Program-made: the position numbers and the translations under genes
The notes under the pieces: generated by a model
Database searches by the model: none
Seen by the model: only the letters and a program-made list of their open reading frames with translations
Told to the model about the DNA's origin: nothing
Shown: positions 5,656-6,078 of the stretch, one piece after another
Position numbering within the stretch: the first letter of the stretch is position 1
Layout: each line of letters opens with the position of its first letter
From: Galactobacter sp.
GTDB lineage: Bacteria; Actinomycetota; Actinomycetes; Actinomycetales; Micrococcaceae
Reading direction: 5' to 3'
NCBI GenBank assembly: GCA_022712075.1
Contig: JALAHE010000204.1
Location: 1 to 6,078 of the forward strand
DNA length: 6,078 nt

Positions 5656-6078
5656 ATGAGCAACGAGACCCAGCCCACACGCTCGCTGGCCGGGCGCACC
5701 ATCATCATGAGCGGCGGCAGCCGCGGCATCGGCCTGGCCATCGCGCTGAGGGCCGCCCAGGACGGCGCCAACGTGGTGCTGCTGGCCAAGACCGACCAGC
5801 CGCACCCCAAGCTCGAGGGCACCGTGCACACGGCCGCCGCCGAGATCGAGGCCTCCGGTGGGCGCGCGCTCGCCGTGGTCGGCGACGTGCGCGTCGACGC
5901 CGACGTTGAGCGCGCCGTCCAGGCCGCCGTCGACACGTTCGGCGGCCTCGACATCGTGCTGAACAACGCCTCCGCGATCGACCTGAGCCCCACGGACGCC
6001 GTGGACATGAAGCGCTACGACCTCATGCAAGACATCAACGCGCGCGGCACGTTCCTGCTCTCCAAGACCGCGCTGCCG
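5656..6078 (+). CDS. Short-chain dehydrogenase/reductase, HSDL2-like, 3' truncated by window
   Basis: The first 141 codons, starting ATG-AGC-AAC, encode a Rossmann-fold NAD(P)-dependent oxidoreductase. The nucleotide-binding loop SGGSRGIG is at residues 19-26, a variant of TGxxxGIG. D77-V78 follows, then NNAS at 103-106, and the conserved active-site Asn of the SDR tetrad at N128 in INARGTF. AKTDQPHPKLEGTVHTAA (44-61) and MKRYDLMQDIN (118-128) are hallmarks of the subgroup containing human HSDL2, thought to act in lipid metabolism; its substrate is not settled. The catalytic Ser, Tyr and Lys, and any C-terminal SCP2 domain, would lie beyond the right edge. The frame stays open to the last base. 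It is divergent from the carboxylase operon, with 279 nt between the start codons. Subfamily assignment is good; the reaction is unknown. Confidence 0.92.
   Translation, partial: MSNETQPTRSLAGRTIIMSGGSRGIGLAIALRAAQDGANVVLLAKTDQPHPKLEGTVHTAAAEIEASGGRALAVVGDVRVDADVERAVQAAVDTFGGLDIVLNNASAIDLSPTDAVDMKRYDLMQDINARGTFLLSKTALP

Noticed and set aside
4523..5680. 385-codon minus-strand frame overlapping accD
   Set aside because: Same strand but a different frame from accD. The product is Arg/Pro-rich frame-shift noise and crosses the accD promoter region.
5614..6030. Minus-strand open frames (138 and 121 codons) over the dehydrogenase
   Set aside because: The plus strand encodes a clear SDR Rossmann fold through the window end, so these are antisense shadows.
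1..6078. Hidden mobile element, CRISPR array, toxin-antitoxin pair or RNA gene
   Set aside because: No terminal repeats, transposase-like frame, regularly spaced repeats or tRNA-like fold was seen. All gaps between genes are under 300 nt and composition is even throughout.

Overview
The window is about 70% G+C by eye, uses GTG starts, and encodes an actinobacterial-type acyl-CoA carboxylase beta/epsilon pair. This points to a chromosomal segment of a high-GC Actinomycetota. A Micrococcales relative is plausible, but that is inference. There are four complete genes on the minus strand and one partial gene on the plus strand at the right edge. I see no mobile element, CRISPR array, tRNA or rRNA, and no sign of recent transfer.

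Layout, left to right. 1-102: extremely C-rich non-coding DNA (G-rich on the minus strand), lying 3' of the first gene. 103-1773 (-): DUF885-family putative metallopeptidase, apparently translated from a leaderless mRNA. 1829-3418 (-): exported lipoprotein of unknown function with a probable beta-propeller-like body and exactly two cysteines besides the lipid-anchor cysteine. 3419-3514: a nested 11-bp-stem hairpin, the likely terminator of the carboxylase operon. 3515-3778 (-) and 3775-5376 (-): acyl-CoA carboxylase epsilon and beta (carboxyltransferase) subunits, overlapping by 4 nt and surely translationally coupled. 5377-5655: divergent intergenic region with a carboxylase leader hairpin, a GC-rich palindromic block, a 14-bp operator-like palindrome and a leaderless promoter. 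5656-6078 (+): N-terminal 141 codons of an HSDL2-like short-chain dehydrogenase, cut by the window end.

How the genes fit together. The beta and epsilon subunits would join a biotinylated alpha subunit, not present here, to carboxylate short acyl-CoAs for fatty-acid synthesis or propionyl-CoA metabolism. The divergent dehydrogenase belongs to a family linked to lipid metabolism, and its promoter carries the best regulatory-site candidate in the window, so joint control by an acyl-CoA-responsive repressor is a reasonable but unproven idea. The lipoprotein and DUF885 genes have no evident functional link to the carboxylase.

I did not find a clearly new multi-gene system. The points most worth following up are the operator/leaderless promoter of the dehydrogenase, the Ile at the carboxylase specificity position, and the G-tract-rich 3' region of the DUF885 gene.
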